Source: Acidimicrobiia bacterium (GTDB taxonomy: Bacteria; Actinomycetota; Acidimicrobiia; IMCC26256; JAGNEX01). Taken from it: 64,000 nt of DNA. Positions within the stretch are counted from its first letter, which is position 1; the number at the start of each line of letters is the position of its first letter. Made by a program: the position numbers and the translations under genes. The notes under the pieces were generated by a model, which had not been told where the DNA came from, searched no databases, and worked only from the letters and a program-made list of their open reading frames with translations. Positions 1 through 7,288 of this stretch are shown here, one piece after another. The stretch covers positions 1,022,001-1,086,000 of the forward strand of contig JACJWE010000001.1 in the NCBI GenBank assembly GCA_020637365.1, in the 5' to 3' direction.

Positions 1-718
1 GCCGCTCAGCGGATGCGGCCATATTTTGTGAAAGCTTCGGCGTCAAGGCGTCGATGTTGTCGAGAATGCCTTCCAAACTGCCGTAGGTCGCGATCAGCTT
101 GGCCGCAGTCTTCTCGCCAACACCCGCAACGCCTGGGAGGTTGTCGGACGGATCGCCGCGCATGGCGGCATAGTCGACGTACTTGGCTGGCAGGACTCCC
201 GTACGTTCGAAGATGCCGTTTTCGTCGTATCGGGCATAATCCGAGACGCCGCGTTTGTTGTAGAGGACCTCGATGTACGGATCGCTCACCAGCTGATAGC
301 TGTCCCGATCGCCGGTGACGATGGTGACCTTGGTCCCCTGTTCGGCCGCCTTCGTCGCCAGGGTCGCGATGACATCGTCGGCTTCGACACCGACGATGGA
401 AATCACCGGGATCTGAACGGCTTGGAGCACCTCGTGAATCAGGGGGATTTGAGGCGAGAACAGTTCGGGGGTCGGTTTACGCGTGCCCTTGTAGTCGGGA
501 TCGAGTTCATGACGAAACGTCGGTCCCGGAGCGTCGAAGACGACGGCGATTCCGTCAGGCGCCTCGTCGGCGAGCACCTTGATCAGCATTGATGTGAAGC
601 CGTACGCAGCGTTGGTGACCGTGCCATTCTCGGTCACCAGGTCGGGCGGAAGCGCGTAAAACGCCCGATACGCAAGGGACATGCCGTCGAGGAGCAAGAG
701 GTGTCGCATCGCAGGCAT
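1..718 (-). CDS. polA: DNA polymerase I, N-terminal 5' nuclease part (3' end outside window)
   Basis: Minus-strand frame that starts at ATG 718 (a second in-frame ATG lies at 709) and runs off the window edge, so only about 239 residues are present. This part is the 5'-3' exonuclease (FEN-like) domain that removes RNA primers and damaged flaps. Visible motifs are LLLLDGMSLAYRAFYALP at the start, the acidic metal-site segments GVEADDVIATLA and TGDRDSYQL, and the helix-hairpin region GDPSDNLPGVAGVGEKTA. The polymerase domain would lie beyond position 1. The ANTAR regulator immediately upstream has the same neighbour in mycobacteria, which supports both calls. Confidence 0.95.
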   Translation of the reverse strand, partial: MPAMRHLLLLDGMSLAYRAFYALPPDLVTENGTVTNAAYGFTSMLIKVLADEAPDGIAVVFDAPGPTFRHELDPDYKGTRKPTPELFSPQIPLIHEVLQAVQIPVISIVGVEADDVIATLATKAAEQGTKVTIVTGDRDSYQLVSDPYIEVLYNKRGVSDYARYDENGIFERTGVLPAKYVDYAAMRGDPSDNLPGVAGVGEKTAAKLIATYGSLEGILDNIDALTPKLSQNMAASAER

Positions 719-721
719 GGT

Positions 722-744
722 AGGCCAGGCGTAACCCCTGGCCT
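722..744 (-). terminator. Hairpin between the ANTAR regulator and polA
   Basis: Perfect 8-bp inverted repeat AGGCCAGG / CCTGGCCT with a 7-nt loop in the 53-nt gap between the regulator stop (772) and the polA start (718). There is no clear U tract on the minus strand, so it may only attenuate read-through into polA. Confidence 0.4.
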
Positions 745-771
745 CGTTCGACCAGGCCCCACAACGCTCAG

Positions 772-1362
772 CTACGGGGTCAGAGCAACCGAACCGTCCA
801 AAACTGCCGCGGCGACGTCGGACATGCGGACGCGTTGGCGCATCGCTTCTGTTTGGAGGAGACGCCACGCATCGTTCTCACTGATGCTGAACTGCTCCAT
901 GAGCGTGCCTTTGGCGCGGTCGACCACCTTGCGGGCGTCGAGTCGCTGATTCAATTCTTCGACGTCGCGTCGCAGGTTCTGCATATCTGAGAACCTCGAC
1001 AATGCCACTTCGATCGCGGGGACCAGATCGCTCTTTTGGAATGGCTTGACCAAAAAGGCGAGCGCCCCCGCAGCACGGGCCTGATCTACCAGTTCACGCT
1101 GGGAAAAAGCGGTCAGAATCAGCACCGCACACAGGCGTGCATCGGTAAGCTGTCGAGCGGCTTCGAGCCCGTTCATGCCGGGCATGTTGATGTCGAGAAT
1201 GGCAACGTCGGGCTGCTCGCGTTGAACCAGCCGGAGTACTTCGTCCCCGCGGCCTGTTTCGCCCACTACCTCATAGCCCTCTTCTTCCAAGAGTTCTTTG
1301 AGATCCAGACGAATGATGGCTTCGTCTTCTGCGATCACGACACGGACGGGCGACTGACTCAT
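772..1362 (-). CDS. pdtaR: ANTAR-domain response regulator (PdtaR-like antiterminator)
   Basis: 196 residues starting at ATG 1362, with an AGGAGG about 13 nt upstream. Residues 6-120 form a receiver domain: acidic pocket E12/D13, phosphoacceptor D57 in AILDINMPG, and K106 in FLVKPF. Residues about 135-190 form an ANTAR RNA-binding domain with the typical AKGTLMEQFSISENDAW core. In mycobacteria the homologue PdtaR is phosphorylated by the kinase PdtaS and binds paired hairpins in nascent RNA to prevent termination. It also lies near polA there. No PdtaS-like kinase is in this window, so the partner must be elsewhere. Assignment to this family is firm; the RNA targets are unknown. Confidence 0.9.
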   Translation of the reverse strand: MSQSPVRVVIAEDEAIIRLDLKELLEEEGYEVVGETGRGDEVLRLVQREQPDVAILDINMPGMNGLEAARQLTDARLCAVLILTAFSQRELVDQARAAGALAFLVKPFQKSDLVPAIEVALSRFSDMQNLRRDVEELNQRLDARKVVDRAKGTLMEQFSISENDAWRLLQTEAMRQRVRMSDVAAAVLDGSVALTP

Positions 1363-1462
1363 TGGCTTTTCGTTGCCTCCTGGCGCTCTATGGCGTTCTC
1401 GAACACATAACAAGCGGAGACATCACAAAACCGGAGGGCGTGGCGGCCACCTCGGAATCTCG

Positions 1463-1762
1463 TCAGTCCGCTCCGCCAGCGGACATGCGGTCGAGAAGAC
1501 TATCTTGTTCGGCCCTATCTTGCTGCAGTGAGCGAACGAGCCGGTCGCGGTGTCGCGTCATCACCTCGGCCTGCCGTCGAGCCCGCTGGGCGGCGTCAGC
1601 ATCGGCGAGGTTATCGCTCATCAGGGCTCGAAGCCGCAGGTCCTCAGCCTCATAGGCGACGACGGCGAGCTGTTCCTCCGTCACGCGAAGTTCCTCACGG
1701 GCCCGAGCGATCCGCTCGGTCAGATCGGCCAGTCGTCGCTTGATGAGAGCCTTTCGCAACAC
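1463..1762 (-). CDS. Small coiled-coil protein of unknown function
   Basis: 99 residues from GTG 1762, with AGGA about 10 nt upstream. The whole sequence is charged and helical, rich in Ala, Arg, Glu and Leu with heptad-like spacing, no signal peptide and no membrane segment, so it is probably a cytoplasmic coiled coil. It lies 100 nt upstream of the ANTAR regulator on the same strand and may be co-transcribed. I do not recognise a family. Its size, position in an otherwise empty gap and clean helical composition support a real gene, but no motif confirms it. Confidence 0.5.
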   Translation of the reverse strand: MLRKALIKRRLADLTERIARAREELRVTEEQLAVVAYEAEDLRLRALMSDNLADADAAQRARRQAEVMTRHRDRLVRSLQQDRAEQDSLLDRMSAGGAD

Positions 1763-1836
1763 GGTGCTTCGTCCTGTCTGGTCGACTCGCCCGAGCCAAC
1801 GCTACGCCAACAGGTCGGGCCGCAGTAGCGCTAGCG

Positions 1837-2682
1837 CTAGGCCTGAATGATGACAGGGGTACCGAGCGGGATGTCTGGAACCAGCTCATCGAGTACGTCA
1901 TTGAGGACTCGAACACAGCCGTGGCTGACGGCCTTGCCCCTGTTCGCGGGGTTCGAGGTCCCATGAATTGCGACCTGCCCATTACCGCCGAGGAAGTCGG
2001 TAAGAACGTCGGAATACGCCGACAAGCCAACGGCATAGTCGCCATAAGGCGTGCCGTCACCGCGTAGATCCCATTCCTCGGTCACGTAAAACACGCCGAC
2101 CGGCGTTGGGTACCCGCTCTGGCCGACACCGACGAGTTCCTCACGTACCAGATCTGACCCGCGGTAGAACCGCAGTGTGTACTCGCTGAGATCGACCACG
2201 ATTCGCTCGTTGATCTCTTCGACCTCGACCTCGGATGCTTTCACCCATCCGGTCGACATATGAGGCCGTGTGTTGAGCTGGACCTGATACCAGTCGCCTT
2301 GCTGATCGACCACCATAAAGATCAGCGGTTGCCAGTCGCCTTGGTATTCGCGAACCGGATGGGCGTAACCGACGCTGGCCGCTCCGTCGCTGGGTTCGGC
2401 GTACACATTGACCGTCGAAGACCACCCATCTGGCACATCGGGCCCCGGAATGCTATCGGGCGCGTAGGCGACCAGGGTGGGTTGGACCGTCGAGACCAGC
2501 TTGGCTGCTGCTGGAACCGGGATCCCTTGGCGCATCGACTCGGCGAAGTCCAGCCAGGCGTCGCCAACAGCGTTGACATCGACATTTGGTCTGCTGGCAT
2601 CGCCGTCGTCGGAACTCGAACAGGCGCTGAACGCCAACAGGGCGCACATAACCAAACCAGCGAGTCGAAAACCACGGGTCAT
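1837..2682 (-). CDS. Lipoprotein L,D-transpeptidase (YkuD domain)
   Basis: 281 residues from ATG 2682, chosen because GAGGAG sits 5 nt upstream and a lipoprotein signal follows (hydrophobic stretch, then SAC with lipidated Cys21). The C-terminal YkuD domain (about 158-281) carries H240 in AIHGTS and the catalytic segment SHGCVRV with C256 and R258. The middle part (about 88-152) resembles an SH3-like wall-binding module. The enzyme would form 3-3 cross-links in peptidoglycan or attach proteins to it, acting on the outer face of the membrane. Its stop codon lies inside the palindrome TAGCGCTAGCGCTA (1826-1839). Confidence 0.88.
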   Translation of the reverse strand: MTRGFRLAGLVMCALLAFSACSSSDDGDASRPNVDVNAVGDAWLDFAESMRQGIPVPAAAKLVSTVQPTLVAYAPDSIPGPDVPDGWSSTVNVYAEPSDGAASVGYAHPVREYQGDWQPLIFMVVDQQGDWYQVQLNTRPHMSTGWVKASEVEVEEINERIVVDLSEYTLRFYRGSDLVREELVGVGQSGYPTPVGVFYVTEEWDLRGDGTPYGDYAVGLSAYSDVLTDFLGGNGQVAIHGTSNPANRGKAVSHGCVRVLNDVLDELVPDIPLGTPVIIQA

Positions 2683-2759
2683 ACCCGCTCCTCTTCCGTA
2701 AATGGGTCCGGCGTCGACAAATCCCAGACCACAGCGCTGCAGCGTATCGCTCACTGGAG

Positions 2760-3605
2760 TTACATTTCGGCCGCTATTGCGATCGTTAACCAACCCCAGA
2801 ATCCATCGGCTGGATGCGCAGGACCTTCTCGTTCAACGTCGGACGATGCCCGTTCCGTCGCCGCGGCCGCTGGTTCGGCAACCGGTACAGATGCGACGAG
2901 GTAGTGCCCAACACGGCCATCTACGGTCGCTCTGGTTCGTAAACTCGCTGGCTGCGCTATGGAAATCGCAGTGATCACAAGGCCGGTGTTGGCCGGGACG
3001 GCCTTAAAGACGGCCTCCTTCACGGTCCAGATGCGGATGAGCTCAGCGTCGCGCCATCGACCGCCGCTCCATTCCGAGTCGGGCCAGGACCCGAGGCGTC
3101 CCGCATGGGGGCGTATGTCGCCCAGGCGATCGTCGCCATGAGCCTCCGAGCGACCCCAAGAGTTCGGGACTTGCCCCTCGCGGTCGCCGCCCAGCAGGAT
3201 CTCGGACCGTTCGTGGGGTTGACAAAAGAATCGTTCAGCTCGTTCACTGACCGGTCGGAGCCGTTGGATGTCCAGACCGACGTATCGGCTGGCAACGACC
3301 ACGGCCGCCCAGCCCTCGGAATGGGTGCGCGACACGTGGGTGTGGCCGTGCCCGCTGTCCGTCGATGCCCGCTGGAGGTGTTCGACGGCTGTCCAGGAGC
3401 GAATGGCCCTGTCCTGCGCGCGGTCGGCGGCCTCGCGTTGTGCTGCCAATGTGAAGCGGTCACGCTCGCCTGGGCCTCGCTGAGGCTCGACCGGTTCAAT
3501 CTCGAGAGCGACCGGCCAGGTGAGCTGTTGTTCGACCCAATCGCCGACGGCGGCACTGTCCAGGCATAGAACGTCTGGCGGAGTGCTGTCACGTCGGTCC
3601 TTCAT
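2760..3605 (-). CDS. 4'-phosphopantetheinyl transferase superfamily protein
   Basis: 281 residues from ATG 3605. It carries both signatures of the Sfp/AcpS superfamily: YVGLDIQRL (Mg-binding Asp) near the middle and IWTVKEAVFKA about 80 residues later (Glu and Lys of the W-x-x-KEA motif). Such enzymes transfer phosphopantetheine from CoA to a serine of acyl or peptidyl carrier proteins. The gene is divergent from the wax-ester synthase (143-nt gap) and near fabH, which suggests a fatty-acid or polyketide carrier protein as substrate. The first 80 residues are poorly conserved to my eye, and the start could differ. Confidence 0.75.
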   Translation of the reverse strand: MKDRRDSTPPDVLCLDSAAVGDWVEQQLTWPVALEIEPVEPQRGPGERDRFTLAAQREAADRAQDRAIRSWTAVEHLQRASTDSGHGHTHVSRTHSEGWAAVVVASRYVGLDIQRLRPVSERAERFFCQPHERSEILLGGDREGQVPNSWGRSEAHGDDRLGDIRPHAGRLGSWPDSEWSGGRWRDAELIRIWTVKEAVFKAVPANTGLVITAISIAQPASLRTRATVDGRVGHYLVASVPVAEPAAAATERASSDVEREGPAHPADGFWGWLTIAIAAEM

Positions 3606-3747
3606 CGGAGGCTCTTCGCTCGCGGCCCACGGTCCCGACCCAGATCGCTTCGGTGGCGAAACGACGCGTCTGCTGTACGGGAACGCGCGGCCCGGGCGTT
3701 GCCGGTACTGTTTTCGACGCTGACTACTGACATGAAAGGGCCTGCTC

Positions 3748-5163
3748 ATGAAACGCCTGGGAGGTATGGACGCCGCATTCTTGTACGGCGAAACACCAAG
3801 TTGGCATATGCACGTCTCGTCGCTCATGATCATCGACCCGACGGACTCGCCTATCGGGTACAGCTTCGAGCAGCTTCGAGACCTCACGCTCGAACGCCTT
3901 CCCTCTGTGCCCCAGTTTCGCTGGCAGTACCTCGATGTTCCTTTTGGCCTCGATCGTCCAGGGTGGGTCGAAGGGGAGATCGACCCAGATTTCCACATCC
4001 GCCGAATCGCCGTGCCGAAGCCGGGTGGCCCCGAGGAGCTGGGCGAATTGGTCGGCCGGATCGTGAGCTACAAACTCGACCGTCGCAAGCCGTTATGGGA
4101 AATGTGGGTGATTGAAGGCCTCGCAGGGGGCAAGGTCGCCTTGGTCAGCAAGATCCATCACGCGGTGATCGATGGCGTTTCGGGTGCTGGCCTCGCCGAG
4201 GTCCTCCTCGACTTGACGCCCGAACCGCGCTCGGTCGACATCGAGCTGAAGAGCTCGCTCGAAGGAGAACGTCAGCCGAACCAATGGGAACGTTTGGCCT
4301 CAGGTTTGGTCAACACCGCGTTTCGGACGCCTGTGCGCTTTGCCCGTTTCGGCGCACAGTCCGCACGCCAACTTGCATCCGCCGCCAACCTGATGCGCGG
4401 CGGTTCGTCGACATCGATCCCGTTCCAGGCGCCTAGAACGTCTCTCAACGCTCCGATCACGCCTCGTCGACAGTTCGATGCAGCAACGGTTTCGCTCGAA
4501 CGGGCCAAGGCTGTCAAGACTGCCTTTGGCGTAAAACTCAATGATGTCGTGCTGGCTTTGTGCGCGTCTGGCCTACGAAAGTATTTGTTGGAATTCAATG
4601 AACTTCCGGCTCAGCCATTGATTGCTCAGGTCCCCGTTTCTACACGTGCTACCGATGAGGCCGACTCTGTAGGTAACCGTGTCGGTTCCATGTTCGTTTC
4701 ACTCGCAACACACATCGAAGATCCGGGCTTGCGGTTGCGTGCGATATATCGCGCCACGCAAGGAGCGAAGGAAATGTCTGAAGCGATGTCGGTGCACCGC
4801 ATTATGGGCTTAACCGATACGACGCCGCCGGGCCTGATAGCGCTCGCCGCGCGGATGTATACGCGTACGGGTTTGGAAAGCTCCGTTCCGCCACCCGTAA
4901 ACGTCGTTATCTCGAACGTTCCTGGGCCACCGTTTCCGCTGTACATAGCCGGTAGCCGGTTGACGAATCTGTATCCGATGGGGCCGCTCTTGTTCGGTAT
5001 GGGTCTGAACATGACGGTCTTCAGCTACGAAGACAGCCTCGACTTCGGGCTGATGTCGTGCCCCGATGTCGTAAAGCGGGCAGACATCATCGCCGCCGGA
5101 GTCGAGGAAGCAATCACTGAATTAGAGATTGCTGCTGGGCTTACGTCTCCCTCGGCGACATAA
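3748..5163 (+). CDS. Wax ester synthase / diacylglycerol acyltransferase (WS/DGAT)
   Basis: 471 residues from ATG 3748, with GAAAGGG about 7 nt upstream. This is full length for the bacterial WS/DGAT family, which makes wax esters or triacylglycerol from acyl-CoA at the membrane or lipid-droplet surface. The catalytic HHxxxDG motif is KIHHAVIDGVSG (H137, H138, D142, G143). The family segment NDVVLALC and the C-terminal part with NVVISNVPGPPFPLY are also present. An opening LGGMDAAFLYGETPSWHMHV is typical of the family. The neighbouring phosphopantetheinyl transferase and fabH suggest a small lipid locus. Substrate preference cannot be read from the sequence. Confidence 0.93.
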   Translation: MKRLGGMDAAFLYGETPSWHMHVSSLMIIDPTDSPIGYSFEQLRDLTLERLPSVPQFRWQYLDVPFGLDRPGWVEGEIDPDFHIRRIAVPKPGGPEELGELVGRIVSYKLDRRKPLWEMWVIEGLAGGKVALVSKIHHAVIDGVSGAGLAEVLLDLTPEPRSVDIELKSSLEGERQPNQWERLASGLVNTAFRTPVRFARFGAQSARQLASAANLMRGGSSTSIPFQAPRTSLNAPITPRRQFDAATVSLERAKAVKTAFGVKLNDVVLALCASGLRKYLLEFNELPAQPLIAQVPVSTRATDEADSVGNRVGSMFVSLATHIEDPGLRLRAIYRATQGAKEMSEAMSVHRIMGLTDTTPPGLIALAARMYTRTGLESSVPPPVNVVISNVPGPPFPLYIAGSRLTNLYPMGPLLFGMGLNMTVFSYEDSLDFGLMSCPDVVKRADIIAAGVEEAITELEIAAGLTSPSAT

Positions 5164-5187
5164 GCCCAGACCAGCATCTGTCGTCGC

Positions 5188-5292
5188 TTAGAACGGCAAG
5201 ATGTTGCCGATAAGAAGACCAAAGATATCGAGAATGTACCCGATGAGGTACTCCCAGAACATCTCCCAAAACATGTCTGCAACCGGGTACAT
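5188..5292 (-). CDS. 34-residue hydrophobic peptide of unknown function
   Basis: A short frame in the 311-nt space between the wax-ester synthase and fabH, from ATG 5292 to TAA at 5188. AGGGAGC lies about 6 nt before the ATG, a good ribosome-binding site. The peptide opens MYPVADMFWEMFWEYL, has a near-repeat FWEM/FWEY, then a 15-residue hydrophobic stretch ending NILPF. It would be a single amphipathic or membrane-spanning helix with no Lys or Arg and several acidic residues. I know of no family. The strong binding site and compact hydrophobic composition favour a real microprotein, but coincidence cannot be excluded. The rest of the gap holds a hairpin (5368-5389) and nothing else I can name. 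Confidence 0.45.
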   Translation of the reverse strand: MYPVADMFWEMFWEYLIGYILDIFGLLIGNILPF

Positions 5293-5367
5293 AGCCTGCT
5301 CCCTTTAGAGATAATGCCGAGGCGGTTTCCTCAACTGAGCAAGACGTTAGATAACTCCAGCAAGCAG

Positions 5368-5389
5368 CTGTCGACGCGGAAATCGACAG
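5368..5389. terminator. Hairpin between wax-ester synthase/microprotein and fabH
   Basis: Perfect 7-bp inverted repeat CTGTCGA / TCGACAG with an 8-nt loop. On the plus strand it is followed by TTTCGCC. It could end fabH transcripts (minus) or late wax-synthase transcripts (plus). The U tract is poor. Confidence 0.3.
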
Positions 5390-5474
5390 TTTCGCCTCTC
5401 GTCACACGCTGTTTACTTGTCTCACGAGATCGTCAACCTGGCTTCGGGTCGGGGTTGAGCTCCCCCCGTGGCGG

Positions 5475-6464
5475 CTATGCCCAACGGATGGCGACGGCTG
5501 CTTGTGTCATCCCCGCTCCGTATCCGGCCAAGACGATGAGGTCGCCCGGCTCCACATCGCCGCGTCGCACCAGTTCGTCGAGGGCGACGGGGATGGACGC
5601 GGCCGACATATTGCCGACACGGTCGATGTTGATCATGAACCGCTCAAATGCCACCCCCATCTTTTCGGCGGCAGCAAAGATGATCCGCACATTGGACTGG
5701 TGCGGTACGAACCACTTCACATCTTCTGGCGTGTACCCCCCAGAGCGAAGGGCGTCGATGCTTGACGAGGCCAATGCGTCGACCGCTCGGTGAAGCACCG
5801 CCTTGCCGTTCATCTTGAGATAGTGGTCGCCGTGGCGGACGGTCTCGGTCGATGCCGGTTCTGTGCTTCCGCCTGCGGAGACCTGGAGGATGTCGGCCGC
5901 GCCGCCATCGAGTGCACTCGCTGAACTCAATACGCCGACAGGGTGGTCGGTATCCGTTGCGGAGAGGACGACCGCTCCAGCCCCGTCGCCAAAAATGACG
6001 GCTGTTGCGCGATTCGATGGGTCCACGATGCTGGACATGACGTCGACACCGATCACCAGAATGTTGCGGTGACCCAGACCTCGAATGAGCCCCGAAGCGA
6101 CAGAAACCGCGTATACGAAACCGGCACAGGCGCCGCTGATATCGAAGCCGCCACAGTGCAATCCCAACCGGTGTTGGACGAACGCAGCGGTAGCGGGCTG
6201 AGGCTGGTCAGGGGTGCCGGTCGCGACGATCACCATGTCGATATCGTTCACAGCGCGGCCAGACGCTGCGATCGCCGCAGCCCCAGCCTGGGCGCCGAGT
6301 TCCGACGCGGTTTGTCCTTCGGTAACGCGACGGCGTTCGATGATGCCGGTCCGTTCCAAAATCCACGATTCGGGGACGCCAAACCGTTCAGACAGCTCCG
6401 CATTGGTCAACCGGCCAACAGGCAACGCTGATCCGGTACCCGTGACCACGGCATAGGTTTCCAT
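5475..6464 (-). CDS. fabH: 3-oxoacyl-ACP synthase III (FabH)
   Basis: 329 residues, standard length. It condenses acyl-CoA with malonyl-ACP to start fatty-acid synthesis. The catalytic triad is visible: C113 in DISGACAGF, H255 in VPHQSN and N285 in VGNMSAASIP. The N-terminal LPVGRLTNAEL and ILERTGIIERR segments and the C-terminal LAGYGAGMTQAAVAIRW are characteristic. It stands alone on the minus strand, about 100 nt from a divergent tRNA gene. The nearby wax-ester synthase suggests, but does not prove, a shared role in acyl supply. Confidence 0.92.
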   Translation of the reverse strand: METYAVVTGTGSALPVGRLTNAELSERFGVPESWILERTGIIERRRVTEGQTASELGAQAGAAAIAASGRAVNDIDMVIVATGTPDQPQPATAAFVQHRLGLHCGGFDISGACAGFVYAVSVASGLIRGLGHRNILVIGVDVMSSIVDPSNRATAVIFGDGAGAVVLSATDTDHPVGVLSSASALDGGAADILQVSAGGSTEPASTETVRHGDHYLKMNGKAVLHRAVDALASSSIDALRSGGYTPEDVKWFVPHQSNVRIIFAAAEKMGVAFERFMINIDRVGNMSAASIPVALDELVRRGDVEPGDLIVLAGYGAGMTQAAVAIRWA

Positions 6465-6548
6465 ATTGTCTCCCCCCGTTCAACTAGGTCGATGTCAGAG
6501 AACCCTCAGACCCACCTTGGAAAGTCCGTATCGCAGCACGCGTGCGGC

Positions 6549-6554
6549 TATGAT
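6549..6554 (+). promoter_or_regulatory. Probable -10 element of the tRNA-Leu gene
   Basis: TATGAT lies 11 nt upstream of the first tRNA base, the expected spacing for a start a few bases before the mature end. No convincing -35 is seen at 16-18 nt; a TTGGAA at 6517 is too far upstream (26 nt). Confidence 0.4.
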
Positions 6555-6564
6555 CTCCGTCCTT

Positions 6565-6648
6565 GCCCGGGTGGTGGAATTGGCAGACACGACGGACTCA
6601 AAATCCGTTGCCTTTGCGGGCGTGTGGGTTCGAGTCCCACCCCGGGCA
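6565..6648 (+). tRNA. tRNA-Leu, anticodon CAA
   Basis: Folds as a class II tRNA. The acceptor arm GCCCGGG (6565-6571) pairs with CCCGGGC (6641-6647), with discriminator A6648. The anticodon stem ACGGA/TCCGT closes the loop CTCAAAA, giving anticodon CAA for TTG codons. A long variable arm follows, then the T loop GGTTCGAGTCC. The long variable arm and the CAA anticodon agree on leucine. The 3' CCA is not encoded in full. It has its own -10 and terminator, so it is probably transcribed alone. Confidence 0.97.
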
Positions 6649-6655
6649 CCCTTCA

Positions 6656-6681
6656 AAGCCTCGCTAGTTGCGGCGAGGCTT
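6656..6681 (+). terminator. Intrinsic terminator of tRNA-Leu
   Basis: Perfect 9-bp stem AAGCCTCGC / GCGAGGCTT with an 8-nt loop, followed by CTTTCTC. It starts 8 nt after the tRNA end on the same strand. Confidence 0.8.
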
Positions 6682-6803
6682 CTTTCTCAGCCATCTCGAG
6701 TCGGCTGCTGGCGTGAGCTCGATGCGGGGTTCCCAGGCTGGCTTGGCGACGCAGAGCTGTTCAGCTGACCCTCGATCCCTTTTGCCTGGGCCGAGCCCAC
6801 GGC

Positions 6804-7286
6804 TCACGCTGTCAGTCGCGAGATCAGCGAAATGATGAAGGCGAGCAAGGTACCGCCTGCCAACACCTTGGCAAAAAGCGTGAAGCTGCGGCGTACCCAT
6901 CCTTGTGGGAACCCCTGTTGCCACGCCACCCAGGTTACGAGCACAGCGCTTCCGGCCAACAGCGTGAAGTAGCCGCGGATGAATTCACGGATGGTGTCGC
7001 ATCGACCGGTTTCGACGCCGCGACAATCCGACACCTGGAATCCTATGATGTGACCGAAGAACCCAATCACGATCGAGAGCACTACCGCAAGGATGATGGC
7101 GCCGATCAGCGCAATGACAGGGGGACGGGCGACAGCGCCGAAACCGGTCGTTAGGTCAAATTGCTCCTCCTGGGGCGCAGCCGGTTGGTCGCGAGTCGGG
7201 ATGTCTTCGGCGTTCTGCTCGGCCCGAATGGCTGGCTCTGCGCTCGATCCGGACCGGTCCGGTCGCGGTTTATTTCTATGTGGCAT
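6804..7286 (-). CDS. Membrane protein of unknown function, coupled to the MFS transporter
   Basis: 160 residues. The first 50 are hydrophilic and Pro/Glu/Gln-rich. Hydrophobic segments then lie at about 55-80, 105-125 and 135-155, and a small loop between the first two holds two cysteines (DCRGVETGRCD) that could form a disulfide. The ATG at 7286 follows the MFS stop (7289-7291) by 2 nt, so translation is very probably coupled and the protein may assist the transporter or share its regulation. I recognise no named family. Confidence 0.7.
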   Translation of the reverse strand: MPHRNKPRPDRSGSSAEPAIRAEQNAEDIPTRDQPAAPQEEQFDLTTGFGAVARPPVIALIGAIILAVVLSIVIGFFGHIIGFQVSDCRGVETGRCDTIREFIRGYFTLLAGSAVLVTWVAWQQGFPQGWVRRSFTLFAKVLAGGTLLAFIISLISRLTA

Positions 7287-7288
7287 CG

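Noticed and set aside
1390..1410. TCGAAC half-site resembling an actinobacterial LexA box upstream of the ANTAR regulator
   Set aside because: The second half-site is absent.
1826..1839. Perfect 14-bp palindrome TAGCGCTAGCGCTA at the end of the L,D-transpeptidase gene
   Set aside because: No loop and it contains the stop codon; it cannot form a normal terminator and may be chance.
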